64,000 nucleotides of DNA from Yoonia sediminilitoris. GTDB taxonomy: Bacteria > Pseudomonadota > Alphaproteobacteria > Rhodobacterales > Rhodobacteraceae. Positions 7,938 to 15,405 of this stretch are shown piece after piece (position 1 is the stretch's first letter; each line of letters starts with the position of its first letter). Under the pieces are notes generated by a model. That model searched no databases, was not told the DNA's origin, and saw nothing but the letters and a program-made list of their open reading frames with translations. The stretch covers positions 218,835 through 282,834 of the forward strand of contig NZ_QBUD01000004.1 in assembly GCF_003058085.1 (NCBI RefSeq), given 5' to 3'. Made by a program: the position numbers and the translations under genes.

Positions 7938-8777
7938 CTATTTTGAGTAAAGGACCGGGATTTTTGCATCGCTCAACAATGCACGCGACACCGCACCGAT
8001 GACGAAATCATAGGTACGCGAATGGCCAAAGGCGCCTGTGACAAGAAGGTCTGCGCCGATTTCGAATGCCTCATGGCTTAGAACGTCAGCGACCTTTTCG
8101 CCGGCCTGTTCACGGTGGATAACCGACACATCGTGTCCGTAACGCGCCAATGCAGCAGCAAGGTCATTTGTGTCAAAGTCCGACAATTCGTCGCCAGTCG
8201 CCTTGTCGATCCGCAATATGCTGACTTTTGCGTCCGGGCTGATCACCTGTTCCATGTCATGCGCGGCGCGGGTTGCTTCGCGTGTGGGGCTCCACCCCAG
8301 AACGACGGTGTCGCCCAATGTGTCAGCCTGATAACCGCGCGGGATGACCAGTACCGGGCGGCCGGATTCGCGGATGACGCGCTCTTGCAGGTTGTTCATC
8401 ATCGTGCGGTCGTGACTGTCGTCTTCCTGCGCCATCACCACCAGATCAACGCTGCGGGCGCTTTCGACGATGCGGTCGGCCACGGTCGCCGTGTCACTGG
8501 CCAGATGACGCCATTCGCTGGGAAAACCCTCTGCCCGGGTCTGTGCATCGAATATGTCCTTTAGATCCTGCGTGTGGCCTTTTTGGCTGGTCGCAAAGGT
8601 CTGGTAGGTTATGTCGGGGATATGCATTGCAATACTGGGATAAACGATCAGTGACTCCGTGACATGCAACCCGATGACATGCGCATTGTCGCGCCGCGCG
8701 AGGATTGCAGCACATTTCATCACGTCGGCGGCAGAAGAAGTGTTGGTCAGGCAAACGAGGATGGTACGCAAGGTCAT
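7938..8777 (-). CDS. Universal stress protein with two UspA domains
   Basis: A 279-residue protein with two UspA folds in tandem, about residues 1-145 and 150-279. The second domain ends in GAFGHSRTYDFVIGAVSRAL, a variant of the G-x2-G-x9-G-S/T ATP loop; the first has ERVIRESGRPVLVIPRG at the same place. GGGAG before the ATG supports the start. The gene lies downstream of hsp20 on the same strand, separated by a GC-rich hairpin. Tandem Usp proteins in alphaproteobacteria are often induced by low oxygen or stationary phase, which fits the FNR-like boxes nearby, but no box lies directly in front of this gene. Confidence 0.88.
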   Translation of the reverse strand: MTLRTILVCLTNTSSAADVMKCAAILARRDNAHVIGLHVTESLIVYPSIAMHIPDITYQTFATSQKGHTQDLKDIFDAQTRAEGFPSEWRHLASDTATVADRIVESARSVDLVVMAQEDDSHDRTMMNNLQERVIRESGRPVLVIPRGYQADTLGDTVVLGWSPTREATRAAHDMEQVISPDAKVSILRIDKATGDELSDFDTNDLAAALARYGHDVSVIHREQAGEKVADVLSHEAFEIGADLLVTGAFGHSRTYDFVIGAVSRALLSDAKIPVLYSK

Positions 8778-8801
8778 GATGGATACTCCCTATATTGAAG
8801 A

Positions 8802-8823
8802 CACCCGGCCAATGGGCCGGGTG
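8802..8823 (-). terminator. GC-rich hairpin downstream of hsp20
   Basis: CACCCGGCC (8802-8810) and GGCCGGGTG (8815-8823) form a perfect 9-bp stem with a 4-nt loop, directly after the leftward hsp20 gene and before usp. The following leftward sequence has only a weak T-rich stretch, so it may attenuate rather than fully stop transcription. Confidence 0.5.
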
Positions 8824-8833
8824 CTGGCTTTTG

Positions 8834-9319
8834 TCAGGCTGACTTGACCGGAATCTTGCGATGGGTTGTCTTGGCTTCTGCGGGCTTTGCGATGGTCAGC
8901 TTGAGAACCCCGTCAGCGAAAGTGACATCGATGGCATCATCGGCAGGCGTGAAGCCCAAAGGCATCTGGCGGCGGAAACTGCCAAAGCTGCGTTCATGCA
9001 GGTGGTAGTCCTTTTCGTCTTCGGTGCGTTCTTGCGATTTCTCGCCTTTGATGACGAGGACATCACCGTTCAGGCTGACGTCCAGATCGTCTGACGAAAC
9101 ACCGGGTATTTCGGCGGTAATTTCAAGTGTATCATCAGTTTCGGCCATATCGATGGCGGGCGATAGGGCCGCTCCCATGCCAAGCTGCGACAGTCCTTCA
9201 TTGATGCGTGGATAGCCGCGAATCCGGTCCAGCATGCGTTCCATTTCCTGCTGAAGCTGTTCAAAGAACGGTTGCGGCGGCGTTGTTTTCGGTTGGACAG
9301 AAGGGGTTTTGGTGTCCAT
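8834..9319 (-). CDS. Hsp20/alpha-crystallin small heat shock protein
   Basis: A 161-residue small heat shock protein, a holdase that binds unfolding proteins in the cytoplasm. The alpha-crystallin domain covers about residues 55-150, with the classic LEITAEIPGVSSDDLDVSLN and an RSFGSFRRQMPLG segment. The C-terminal tail ends HRKIPVKSA, containing the I-x-V oligomerisation motif. GGAGA precedes the ATG. It is divergent from the bactofilin-like gene across a region holding an FNR-like box (9393-9406) 74 bp from this start, so low-oxygen induction is plausible. Confidence 0.92.
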   Translation of the reverse strand: MDTKTPSVQPKTTPPQPFFEQLQQEMERMLDRIRGYPRINEGLSQLGMGAALSPAIDMAETDDTLEITAEIPGVSSDDLDVSLNGDVLVIKGEKSQERTEDEKDYHLHERSFGSFRRQMPLGFTPADDAIDVTFADGVLKLTIAKPAEAKTTHRKIPVKSA

Positions 9320-9392
9320 ATCGCGTCTCCATTTTCTGATCCGACACCCAGTCGTGTCCTACTGTTTCTATGCCAGCAAGCGTGGCACCGGT

Positions 9393-9406
9393 TTGATATT
9401 GCTCAA
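9393..9406. promoter_or_regulatory. FNR/FixK-like box between hsp20 and the bactofilin-like gene
   Basis: TTGATATTGCTCAA matches the TTGAT-N4-ATCAA consensus at 9 of 10 defined positions. It lies 74 bp from the hsp20 start and 62 bp from the start of the rightward gene, so it could serve either. Part of a set of six such boxes in 9.4-29.4 kb. Confidence 0.6.
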
Positions 9407-9467
9407 TCACCGGGCATGGCAGGGCGGCTAGATATGGGGCAACCGTCTATTTTCAGGAGAATGCGCC

Positions 9468-10655
9468 ATGCGACAGCTATTAATGTGCGTCATCGTTGGT
9501 CTGGCCACCGCACTTGGCCCGGCCTCCGCCCAAGAGATGAGCCGCACCCATGGCGGTGATACATTTATCGCAGCCGAGTCTGTCACCAAGAACCTGTCTG
9601 CCCCCGGCGACGTGTTTGCGGCGGGCAGCGCCATTACGACCTCAGGCAGTGCCAGTGGCGATATTCATATTGCTGGATTTGATCTGGATATTTCAACGCA
9701 GGTGGGTGGAAATCTGTATGCGGCTGGCAGCAGCATCACGATTGGCGCGCCCGTCGCACAGGATGTGACGGCAGCGGGTTTTAGCCTGCGCAGCACGGCT
9801 GATGCAATCACAGACGGCAACTTGCGTTTCTTTGGGCGAAACCTGACGATTGAAGGGCCTGTTGCGGGCGCACTGACGGCCATGGGGGGTAACATCCACC
9901 TGAACGCGCCAGTGCAGGGCGAAGCGTGGATCGTGGCTGAAAGCGTGACCTACGGGCCGCAAGCGCGCATTGATGGCAATCTCATCCTGTCGGTTGAGGA
10001 CGGCAAGCCGGTCCCGGTACGTGTACTGCCGGCAGAACGGATCACTCTTGAGGACTGGGACCGCGATGAGGTCTTTGCAGAGTTGGAACGCAATTGGGAC
10101 AGGGTCGAGATGCCTGGCTTGCCGATCTGGATGTCGCTGTTTTCGGCATTCCTGATCACGACCATCTTCCTGCTGCTCGTCGCGGCGGTATTCCTGACAT
10201 TTGCTCCCAAGAGAGTGGAGCGATTGCGTGTACGGGTCACGGCCCAGCCGTTGCAGACTTTTTTGCTGGGGGTCATCGGCCTGTCGGCCTTGTTTGGCGT
10301 GGTGCCTGTGGCTGCACTGACGCTGATCGGGATACCTTTCATTCCGTTCGCGTTGCTGCTGATCGTTGTTGCTTGGACGCTGGGCTATCTGCTGGCTGCC
10401 TATGCTGTGGCGCGGCGCATTCTGGTGGCGTTCGGTGGTGCGCCTGATCCGTCTGTCGGGGTCAGGCTACTGGCTGTCGCTGGCGCGCTTGTCGCTGTGG
10501 CGATTTTGAACTTCATTCCATTCGTGGGCTGGGTCATCAACTATACGCTGGTACTGCTTGGAGTGGGTGCAATCACCGCTTGGCTCTTGTCCTCTTTCAT
10601 CCCTGACCCTGACCCGGCTTTGGAATTGAACATGCGCGACAAGGCACCGGACTAG
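9468..10655 (+). CDS. Bactofilin-like (polymer-forming domain) protein with C-terminal membrane segments
   Basis: A 395-residue protein. A signal peptide (about residues 1-22, cleavage near ASAQ) leads into about 150 residues of short repeats such as GDVFAAGSAITTSGSASGDI and GNLYAAGSSITIGAPVAQDV, the beta-helical pattern of bactofilin-like domains. The second half has four to five hydrophobic segments from about residue 225 on (FSAFLITTIFLLLVAAVFLT and later). This outside-repeat plus inside-membrane design resembles widespread proteins of unknown function. An AGGAGA ribosome site precedes the ATG. Possible role in envelope stress, given the neighbours; no function is shown by the sequence. 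Confidence 0.7.
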   Translation: MRQLLMCVIVGLATALGPASAQEMSRTHGGDTFIAAESVTKNLSAPGDVFAAGSAITTSGSASGDIHIAGFDLDISTQVGGNLYAAGSSITIGAPVAQDVTAAGFSLRSTADAITDGNLRFFGRNLTIEGPVAGALTAMGGNIHLNAPVQGEAWIVAESVTYGPQARIDGNLILSVEDGKPVPVRVLPAERITLEDWDRDEVFAELERNWDRVEMPGLPIWMSLFSAFLITTIFLLLVAAVFLTFAPKRVERLRVRVTAQPLQTFLLGVIGLSALFGVVPVAALTLIGIPFIPFALLLIVVAWTLGYLLAAYAVARRILVAFGGAPDPSVGVRLLAVAGALVAVAILNFIPFVGWVINYTLVLLGVGAITAWLLSSFIPDPDPALELNMRDKAPD

Positions 10656-10921
10656 GGTCAGGCCCCATTCATCCTGCATCGTCAGTTTGTCAGATTTTTT
10701 CTCTGACAAGGCACATCTGCGCAGGAATGGTCATTTACCTTCAAGCAGATGTAACGCCCCCTCTCGGGCATTGCTGCGCAATACCCTGCCTTGCAGCGCA
10801 AGCCGGGGATCCGCCTGTTCAGGGCTGAAACGATTCTCTGGATCGTTTCCAAGACGCCCTTTACCCACTGATATTTCGTGAAATCCACGCTGACGGCGCA
10901 GGATGAATGGGTTTCGACCCT
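10654..10921. repeat. 268-bp non-coding segment bounded by a 30-bp imperfect inverted repeat
   Basis: Positions 10654-10683 and 10892-10921 are inverted copies of each other, matching at about 24 of 30 positions; both share the core GCAGGATGAATGGG. The left copy begins inside the stop codon of the preceding gene. The interior has no convincing gene. It includes a perfect hairpin, TTGTCAGA (10687-10694) with TCTGACAA (10702-10709). The layout resembles a small non-autonomous element (MITE-like), or a long-range stem. No target-site duplication was recognised with certainty. Confidence 0.4.
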
Positions 10922-10949
10922 AAGAGCAAAAAGTGTCAAAGCATGCAAA

Positions 10950-10984
10950 AACCCTGTTTTTGCGCGATTTGCAGAAACAGGGTT
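10950..10984 (-). terminator. Intrinsic terminator of the crp/fnr-family gene
   Basis: Stems 10950-10963 (AACCCTGTTTTTGC) and 10971-10984 (GCAGAAACAGGGTT) pair at 13 of 14 positions with a 7-nt loop. Read leftward the hairpin runs into a GGGTTTTT tract, as expected for a Rho-independent terminator about 40 bp after the stop of the regulator gene. Confidence 0.7.
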
Positions 10985-10986
10985 GT

Positions 10987-11002
10987 TAGGGTCAGGACCC
11001 TA
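10987..11002. repeat. GGGTC...GACCC palindrome (best copy of a recurring motif)
   Basis: TAGGGTCAGGACCCTA has perfect 7-bp arms. Related copies lie at 10654, 39701, 48800 and 50888, four of them touching a stop codon. This copy lies between the terminator and the end of the crp/fnr gene. Role unknown; a short REP-like repeat is one possibility. Confidence 0.45.
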
Positions 11003-11026
11003 TGTCGCTTTCGTTTTGTGTCCGCT

Positions 11027-11701
11027 TCAGTCGTCTTGACCCTCTGCAATGCTGCGCAAGGCCTTCGGCTTGAGGATGATCACCGTATTGATATGGTCAA
11101 TCGCAACGATCTTGGATTTGCGCAGTTGCGTAAAGGTCCGACTGACTGTTTCAGTGGTCAGCCCCAGAAAATCCGCGATATCGGACCGGGTCATTGGCAG
11201 GCTGACCTGCGTGAAGTCGCCCAGTGGGGTGCCCACGCGGTCTGTCAGGACCATCAGGAAAGACGCCAGTTTCTCAACCGAGGATTTGCGCCCCAACATC
11301 ATGAAGTGATCCTGCATCGCGCTGATTTCGCGCAGCGCAGCCCTAAGCAGCCGTTGGTGCAGCGCCGCATCCCCTTTGGACGTTTCAAGATCGGACCGGC
11401 GGTGCACCACAAGTGTTGTGGGCACAATCGCGTCGCAATCGGTATGATAATAGCCGTCGCTTGGAAATCCGACAGTGTCGCCGGGATAACCAAAAGCGAT
11501 CACCTGCCTGCGCCCGTCTTCCAACATACGAGTCAGACGCAAAACACCGGAAGTCACTTCATAGATACGGTTGGCCGGATCACCTTCGAGAAACAGATGT
11601 TTCCCGGGTTTCAACGTCATCGTCCGGCGGTGCGTAATTTCCGGCACAATTTTGTCATCATCATAAGTCTCAACGAATTGGGTAGGGTCAGTCACATACA
11701 T
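11027..11701 (-). CDS. Crp/Fnr-family transcriptional regulator (FixK/DNR-like, no Fe-S cysteines)
   Basis: A 224-residue regulator. The cyclic-nucleotide-like sensor barrel covers about residues 15-130, followed by a dimer helix and a winged helix with SDIADFLGLTTETVSRTFTQ (about residues 170-190). The E-x2-S-R pattern in ETVSR is the FNR/FixK type that reads TTGAT half-sites. The N-terminal cysteine cluster of oxygen-sensing FNR is absent; one cysteine (YHTDCDAI) remains in the barrel. It may therefore act downstream of a true FNR or sense another signal. GGAAAGGAAG precedes ATG 11701; an earlier start lacks this. FNR-like boxes around the window are its likely targets. Confidence 0.88.
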   Translation of the reverse strand: MYVTDPTQFVETYDDDKIVPEITHRRTMTLKPGKHLFLEGDPANRIYEVTSGVLRLTRMLEDGRRQVIAFGYPGDTVGFPSDGYYHTDCDAIVPTTLVVHRRSDLETSKGDAALHQRLLRAALREISAMQDHFMMLGRKSSVEKLASFLMVLTDRVGTPLGDFTQVSLPMTRSDIADFLGLTTETVSRTFTQLRKSKIVAIDHINTVIILKPKALRSIAEGQDD

Positions 11702-11865
11702 GGCAGCTTCCTTTCCTGACGATGGAAAGAAACTGCGCGGTGCTTGTATCCGGCGGTAGTTGGGCCGCGTATCCGATTGTATCAATTTGTAACCGCAACC
11801 TAAATATGCTAGAAATGGAATGTGAATTCCCCAACTATTGTTTCAGACAAGCGGAGTGGGTGAGC

Positions 11866-12603
11866 ATGGTGAACAATGCAACAATCTTGGTCGTTGACGA
11901 CGACCCGAAGATTAGGACGCTGCTGCGTCGCTGCCTTGAAGGCGATGGAAACAGCGTCGTCGAAGCTTTTGACAGGCACAGTACGCTGAATGCTGTGGCC
12001 CATGCCCCCATTGATCTGATTACCCTCGATCTTAACCTTGGTCCGGACGACGGGGTCGAGATTGCGCGCCAGATAAGAACTAAATCAGATGTGCCGATCA
12101 TCATGGTCACGGCCAAGCAAGACGTGATCGACCGGGTCGTGGGGCTGGAGATTGGTGCAGATGACTATATCACCAAACCGTTTCACCCCCGCGAGGTCGT
12201 CGCACGAATCAGGTCAGTCTTGCGGCGTGCGCGCGGGATCGCGCCGCCTGCTGCTACTGGTGTGCCAAGCGACTGTTTGTGCTTTGACGGGATGAATGTT
12301 GTCCTTGACCAGATGTCATTGTGGGATCGCGATGGCAAATCGGTCGATTTGACCAGCGGCGAATTCAAACTGCTTGAGGTCTTTCTGACGCGCCCTAAAC
12401 GCGTCCTGTCGCGCGAACAGTTGATGGATCTGGTTGGCGGACACAGCTATGCCCCGCTGGACCGTACCATCGACAACCAGATTGCAAGGCTACGTAAGAA
12501 AATCGAACGGGACCCTGCACGTCCAAAGCTGATTTCGACCATCCGGGGGATCGGCTATTCCTTCACCTGCGAAGTCGAAAAGAAAGAGGATCAGCGGGCC
12601 TGA
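11866..12603 (+). CDS. OmpR-family two-component response regulator
   Basis: A 245-residue response regulator. The receiver domain (about residues 3-118) has the acidic pair VVDDDP, the phospho-acceptor aspartate in LITLDLNLGPDDG (about D52) and the lysine in YITKPF. An OmpR-type winged helix (about 140-235) follows, with the typical DLTSGEFKLLEVFL and TIRGIGYSF ends. The start ATG lies after GGAG; longer in-frame starts extend into sequence without similarity. It is tail-to-tail with a hybrid kinase, overlapping by 13 bp, so the two could be partners, although they are not co-transcribed. Confidence 0.88.
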   Translation: MVNNATILVVDDDPKIRTLLRRCLEGDGNSVVEAFDRHSTLNAVAHAPIDLITLDLNLGPDDGVEIARQIRTKSDVPIIMVTAKQDVIDRVVGLEIGADDYITKPFHPREVVARIRSVLRRARGIAPPAATGVPSDCLCFDGMNVVLDQMSLWDRDGKSVDLTSGEFKLLEVFLTRPKRVLSREQLMDLVGGHSYAPLDRTIDNQIARLRKKIERDPARPKLISTIRGIGYSFTCEVEKKEDQRA

Positions 12604-14120
12604 AACAGCGCCGCAAGTGCCTTGGCCAAATCAGATTGCCGATAAGGTTTGCACAGAATTTCGTGGTTCAGTGTTTCGCCTTGTCGGCTCAGGATATCTT
12701 CGGCGTAGCCGGAGGTGAGCAAGACGCGGATATGCGGGTAGGTGGCTACGACGTGTCGCGCCAGCGCCAACCCGTCCAGGTCCCCGGGCATGACAAGGTC
12801 GGTAAAGACGGCGTCAATGTCAGGGTCATCGCGCAGGATACCGGCAGCCGTGTCCCCGCTATCAGCCTCGCGGACGTTGTAGCCCAAGTCATTCACCCGC
12901 GCGACGCTTAGCTTGCGAACCTGCGCATTGTCTTCGACGATCAGCACCGTCTGGTCCTTGCCGCGCGGCGGATGAATATCGTTGTTTTGTTGTGATGTAT
13001 TTGCATTCAGCGGATCAATAATTGGAAAATACAGCCCAATCGTCGTGCCGTGCCCGATCTCACTATAGACTGTGACATGCCCGCCCGATTGCCGCACGAA
13101 CCCATAGACCATCGCCAGCCCCAATCCGCTGCCTTTGCCGACAGGCTTGGTCGTAAAAAACGGTTCAAACACCCGCTGTTGCGTATCAGGCCCCATGCCG
13201 CGCCCGGTGTCGGCAACGCTGATGCGCACATAGGCGCCTTGGGCCACATCAAGTTCCTGGGCAATATAGGTGTCGTCGATATCTACCAGTTCGGTCTTGA
13301 CGATCAGCGTCCCCCCATCGCCCATAGCTTCGCGGGCGTTCAGTGCGATATTGATCAGGGCAGATTGCAGTTGCGTGCTGTCGGTAATAACCGGCGGTAG
13401 ATCCTCACTCAAATGCGCCGTGATGACATAACGGGGATCAAAGGTGCGCCGCAACAGCGAAAGGGCGGCATTACACGATGTATTTATGTCCGTGGGCTGA
13501 CTGTGGCTCGGTGCCTTGCGCGCAAAGGCGTTCAGTCCGTCCGTCAGGTCTGCGCCCAGTTCGGCAGCTTCAAGCGCATCGCGCACCATCGCTTGCGCGG
13601 TATCATCGGACAGATGGGGTTCCAACAGTTCAAGATTGCCGATCACGACCGTCAGCAGGTTGCTGAAATCATGGCTGATGCCACCGGTCATCTGCCCAAT
13701 GGCATCAAGCCGGGCAGAGCGGGACAGCGCCTCTTGGGTGGCGTGCCGCTGAGAGAGGTCATGCAGGATGGCGACAAAATGTGGGCCCCCGTCGTGGTCG
13801 GCCCGCCCGATCGACAGATGCAATGGAAAGGTGTCACCATTGCGCCGAAGCCCTTCGACCGTGCGACCGCGACCGATAATCCGGGCCTGCCCTGTCTCCA
13901 GATGCCCCTGCATGAAATCATCATGCCGTTTCGCCAGCGCGCGGGGCATGATCATATTTACCCGATTGCCCACCATGTCGGCCGGGTCGTGGCCGAACAG
14001 TTTGCCCGCCGCACTGTTGGCGCGAGTAATCGTACCCGCCGCGTCACTCATCACAACGGCGTCTGGTATTGCGTCAAGCAACGCGCCCAAGAGATGAGTA
14101 TCAGAGGTTCGGTCATTCAT
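12591..14120 (-). CDS. PAS-domain hybrid histidine kinase with C-terminal receiver
   Basis: A 509-residue sensor kinase without membrane segments. An N-terminal PAS domain (about residues 10-125) carries NMIMPRALAKRHDDFM, as in FixL-type heme or flavin PAS regions. The H-box is GISHDFSNLLTVVIGN (about 150-165), then an ATPase domain with N-box NIALNAREA and G-box GKGSGLGLAMVYGF, and a receiver domain (about 390-509) with phospho-acceptor in VFTDLVMPGD. The kinase type with C-terminal receiver is close to FixL-like/CckA-like hybrids. Whether the PAS domain binds heme cannot be told here; its low-oxygen neighbourhood makes that worth testing. Confidence 0.88.
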   Translation of the reverse strand: MNDRTSDTHLLGALLDAIPDAVVMSDAAGTITRANSAAGKLFGHDPADMVGNRVNMIMPRALAKRHDDFMQGHLETGQARIIGRGRTVEGLRRNGDTFPLHLSIGRADHDGGPHFVAILHDLSQRHATQEALSRSARLDAIGQMTGGISHDFSNLLTVVIGNLELLEPHLSDDTAQAMVRDALEAAELGADLTDGLNAFARKAPSHSQPTDINTSCNAALSLLRRTFDPRYVITAHLSEDLPPVITDSTQLQSALINIALNAREAMGDGGTLIVKTELVDIDDTYIAQELDVAQGAYVRISVADTGRGMGPDTQQRVFEPFFTTKPVGKGSGLGLAMVYGFVRQSGGHVTVYSEIGHGTTIGLYFPIIDPLNANTSQQNNDIHPPRGKDQTVLIVEDNAQVRKLSVARVNDLGYNVREADSGDTAAGILRDDPDIDAVFTDLVMPGDLDGLALARHVVATYPHIRVLLTSGYAEDILSRQGETLNHEILCKPYRQSDLAKALAALFQAR

Positions 14121-14240
14121 TACGCGCCTACTGTCTGGTATCGACGCAAGATAAGCTAGTCTTCCGCCCGCACCATGACATAGATCATATCTGTCTTCGA
14201 TTGCCAGTCTAGTTTGCGCAGGCAAGACAGGAGAATGATG

Positions 14241-14678
14241 ATGAAGAAAACGAAGACTTGGATCGTTTTGGCGGACACTTCCGCCGTCCGTATTGCCGTC
14301 AACGACGGGCCGGCCAAAGGCGTCTACGGGATCAGCACGAAAGAACTGCAAGCCCCCACTGTCACAGAGCTATCGGACGAACCGGGGATGACCAAAGCAC
14401 CCTTTGGCCCTGACCGGGGCAATATCTCTGACCCTGATCTGAAAGGACAGGCCGCAGCAGCTTTCGCAACAGATATCGTCAATTTTCTGGATGCAGAGCA
14501 GGCCAAAGACAGCTTTCAGCGGCTTGTTCTGGTGGCTCCTCCGGCGATGCTGGGCCTTCTGCGCGACCGTCTGACCCCGCGCCTGCGTGACATTTTGCGC
14601 GCTGACATTCCCAAGGATCTGACGCATCTGCCGCTGGACAAGCTGCCCGCGCATCTGGAGGATGTTCTGCCCGTTTAG
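14241..14678 (+). CDS. Host-attachment-type protein (baeRF-like, PF10116 family)
   Basis: A 145-residue cytosolic protein. It starts TKTWIVLADTSAVRIAVNDG, typical of the family first named for a plant-host attachment gene, and ends with the HLPLDKLPAHLEDVL segment shared by relatives. Three ATG codons follow one another; AGGAG lies 7 bp before the third (14241), chosen here. The family is related to archaeal/eukaryotic release-factor-like folds and is common in alphaproteobacterial low-oxygen stress clusters; its biochemical role is unsettled. A weak FNR-like site (7 of 10) at 14175-14188 precedes it. Confidence 0.75.
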   Translation: MKKTKTWIVLADTSAVRIAVNDGPAKGVYGISTKELQAPTVTELSDEPGMTKAPFGPDRGNISDPDLKGQAAAAFATDIVNFLDAEQAKDSFQRLVLVAPPAMLGLLRDRLTPRLRDILRADIPKDLTHLPLDKLPAHLEDVLPV

Positions 14679-14688
14679 GGGCGGGATT

Positions 14689-15405
14689 CTAGGGGTGAAA
14701 CATGCGCCCCACTGCAAATGCAAGAACCGCAGCAAGCCCCCCGATCAGCAGGGTTTCAAGGCCTGACTTCCACCAGGGCGCCAGCGACCAGCGTGATTTC
14801 GCAGCGCCGATGCCGAAAAAGCAGGCCGCCGAAGTCACAACCGACCATGAAAAAGCATCGGGCAATCCAATCAGATAGGGCAGAAGGGGCAACATACCTG
14901 CCGCCACAAAGGCACCGAAAATCACAAACGCGGCCTGAATCGGGCGCGGGTCGGTAATAGGCAACCCGTATTCTTCGGCCAGCATCAGGGAAATCCACTG
15001 TTCCTTGTCCTCGCTGATCATGATGCCCGCATCCTGCCGGACCTGACCGCGCAGGCCCTTGCGCGCAAGGATCTGGTCCAGTTCGTCCAACTCGCCCTGC
15101 CTGTTCACGGCGATATGGCGCTCTTCGACGGCCCAAAGCCTGCGCCTGTCATCGGCAAGCGCCTTTGTCCCCGAAAAGTTGCCCGCAGCCATCGAAAAAC
15201 CGTCGGCCAGCACATTCGCCAGACCAAGGGCCACGACAATGCCTGTGGACAGTCCCGCCCCCTGTACACCCGCGACAATCGCAAAGGTGGTCACAGTCCC
15301 GTCAATCCCGCCGAAAATCGCATCGCGCAGCCGTCCGCTATCATTATTTTGCTGATCCAGCCGGGCTGCGATCTCTTCCATGGAATGCCCGTGTTCAAGT
15401 GCCAT
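14689..15405 (-). CDS. VIT1/CCC1-family transporter
   Basis: A 238-residue membrane protein of the VIT1/CCC1 family, known for iron or manganese transport. The N-terminal GRLRDAIFGGIDGTVTTFAI with the D-G-x-V-T motif and GLANVLADGFSMAAGNF define the first two helices; three helices follow after a cytosolic acidic segment (about 95-145) that in the family binds metal. AGGAGA precedes the ATG. Its start overlaps the stop of the P-type ATPase by 11 bp, implying co-translation and perhaps a joint role in metal handling. Confidence 0.82.
   Translation of the reverse strand: MALEHGHSMEEIAARLDQQNNDSGRLRDAIFGGIDGTVTTFAIVAGVQGAGLSTGIVVALGLANVLADGFSMAAGNFSGTKALADDRRRLWAVEERHIAVNRQGELDELDQILARKGLRGQVRQDAGIMISEDKEQWISLMLAEEYGLPITDPRPIQAAFVIFGAFVAAGMLPLLPYLIGLPDAFSWSVVTSAACFFGIGAAKSRWSLAPWWKSGLETLLIGGLAAVLAFAVGRMFHP

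Noticed and set aside
14175..14188. FNR-like site before the host-attachment-type gene
   Set aside because: ATGACATAGATCAT matches only 7 of 10 positions, close to what is expected by chance, so it was not counted in the regulon.
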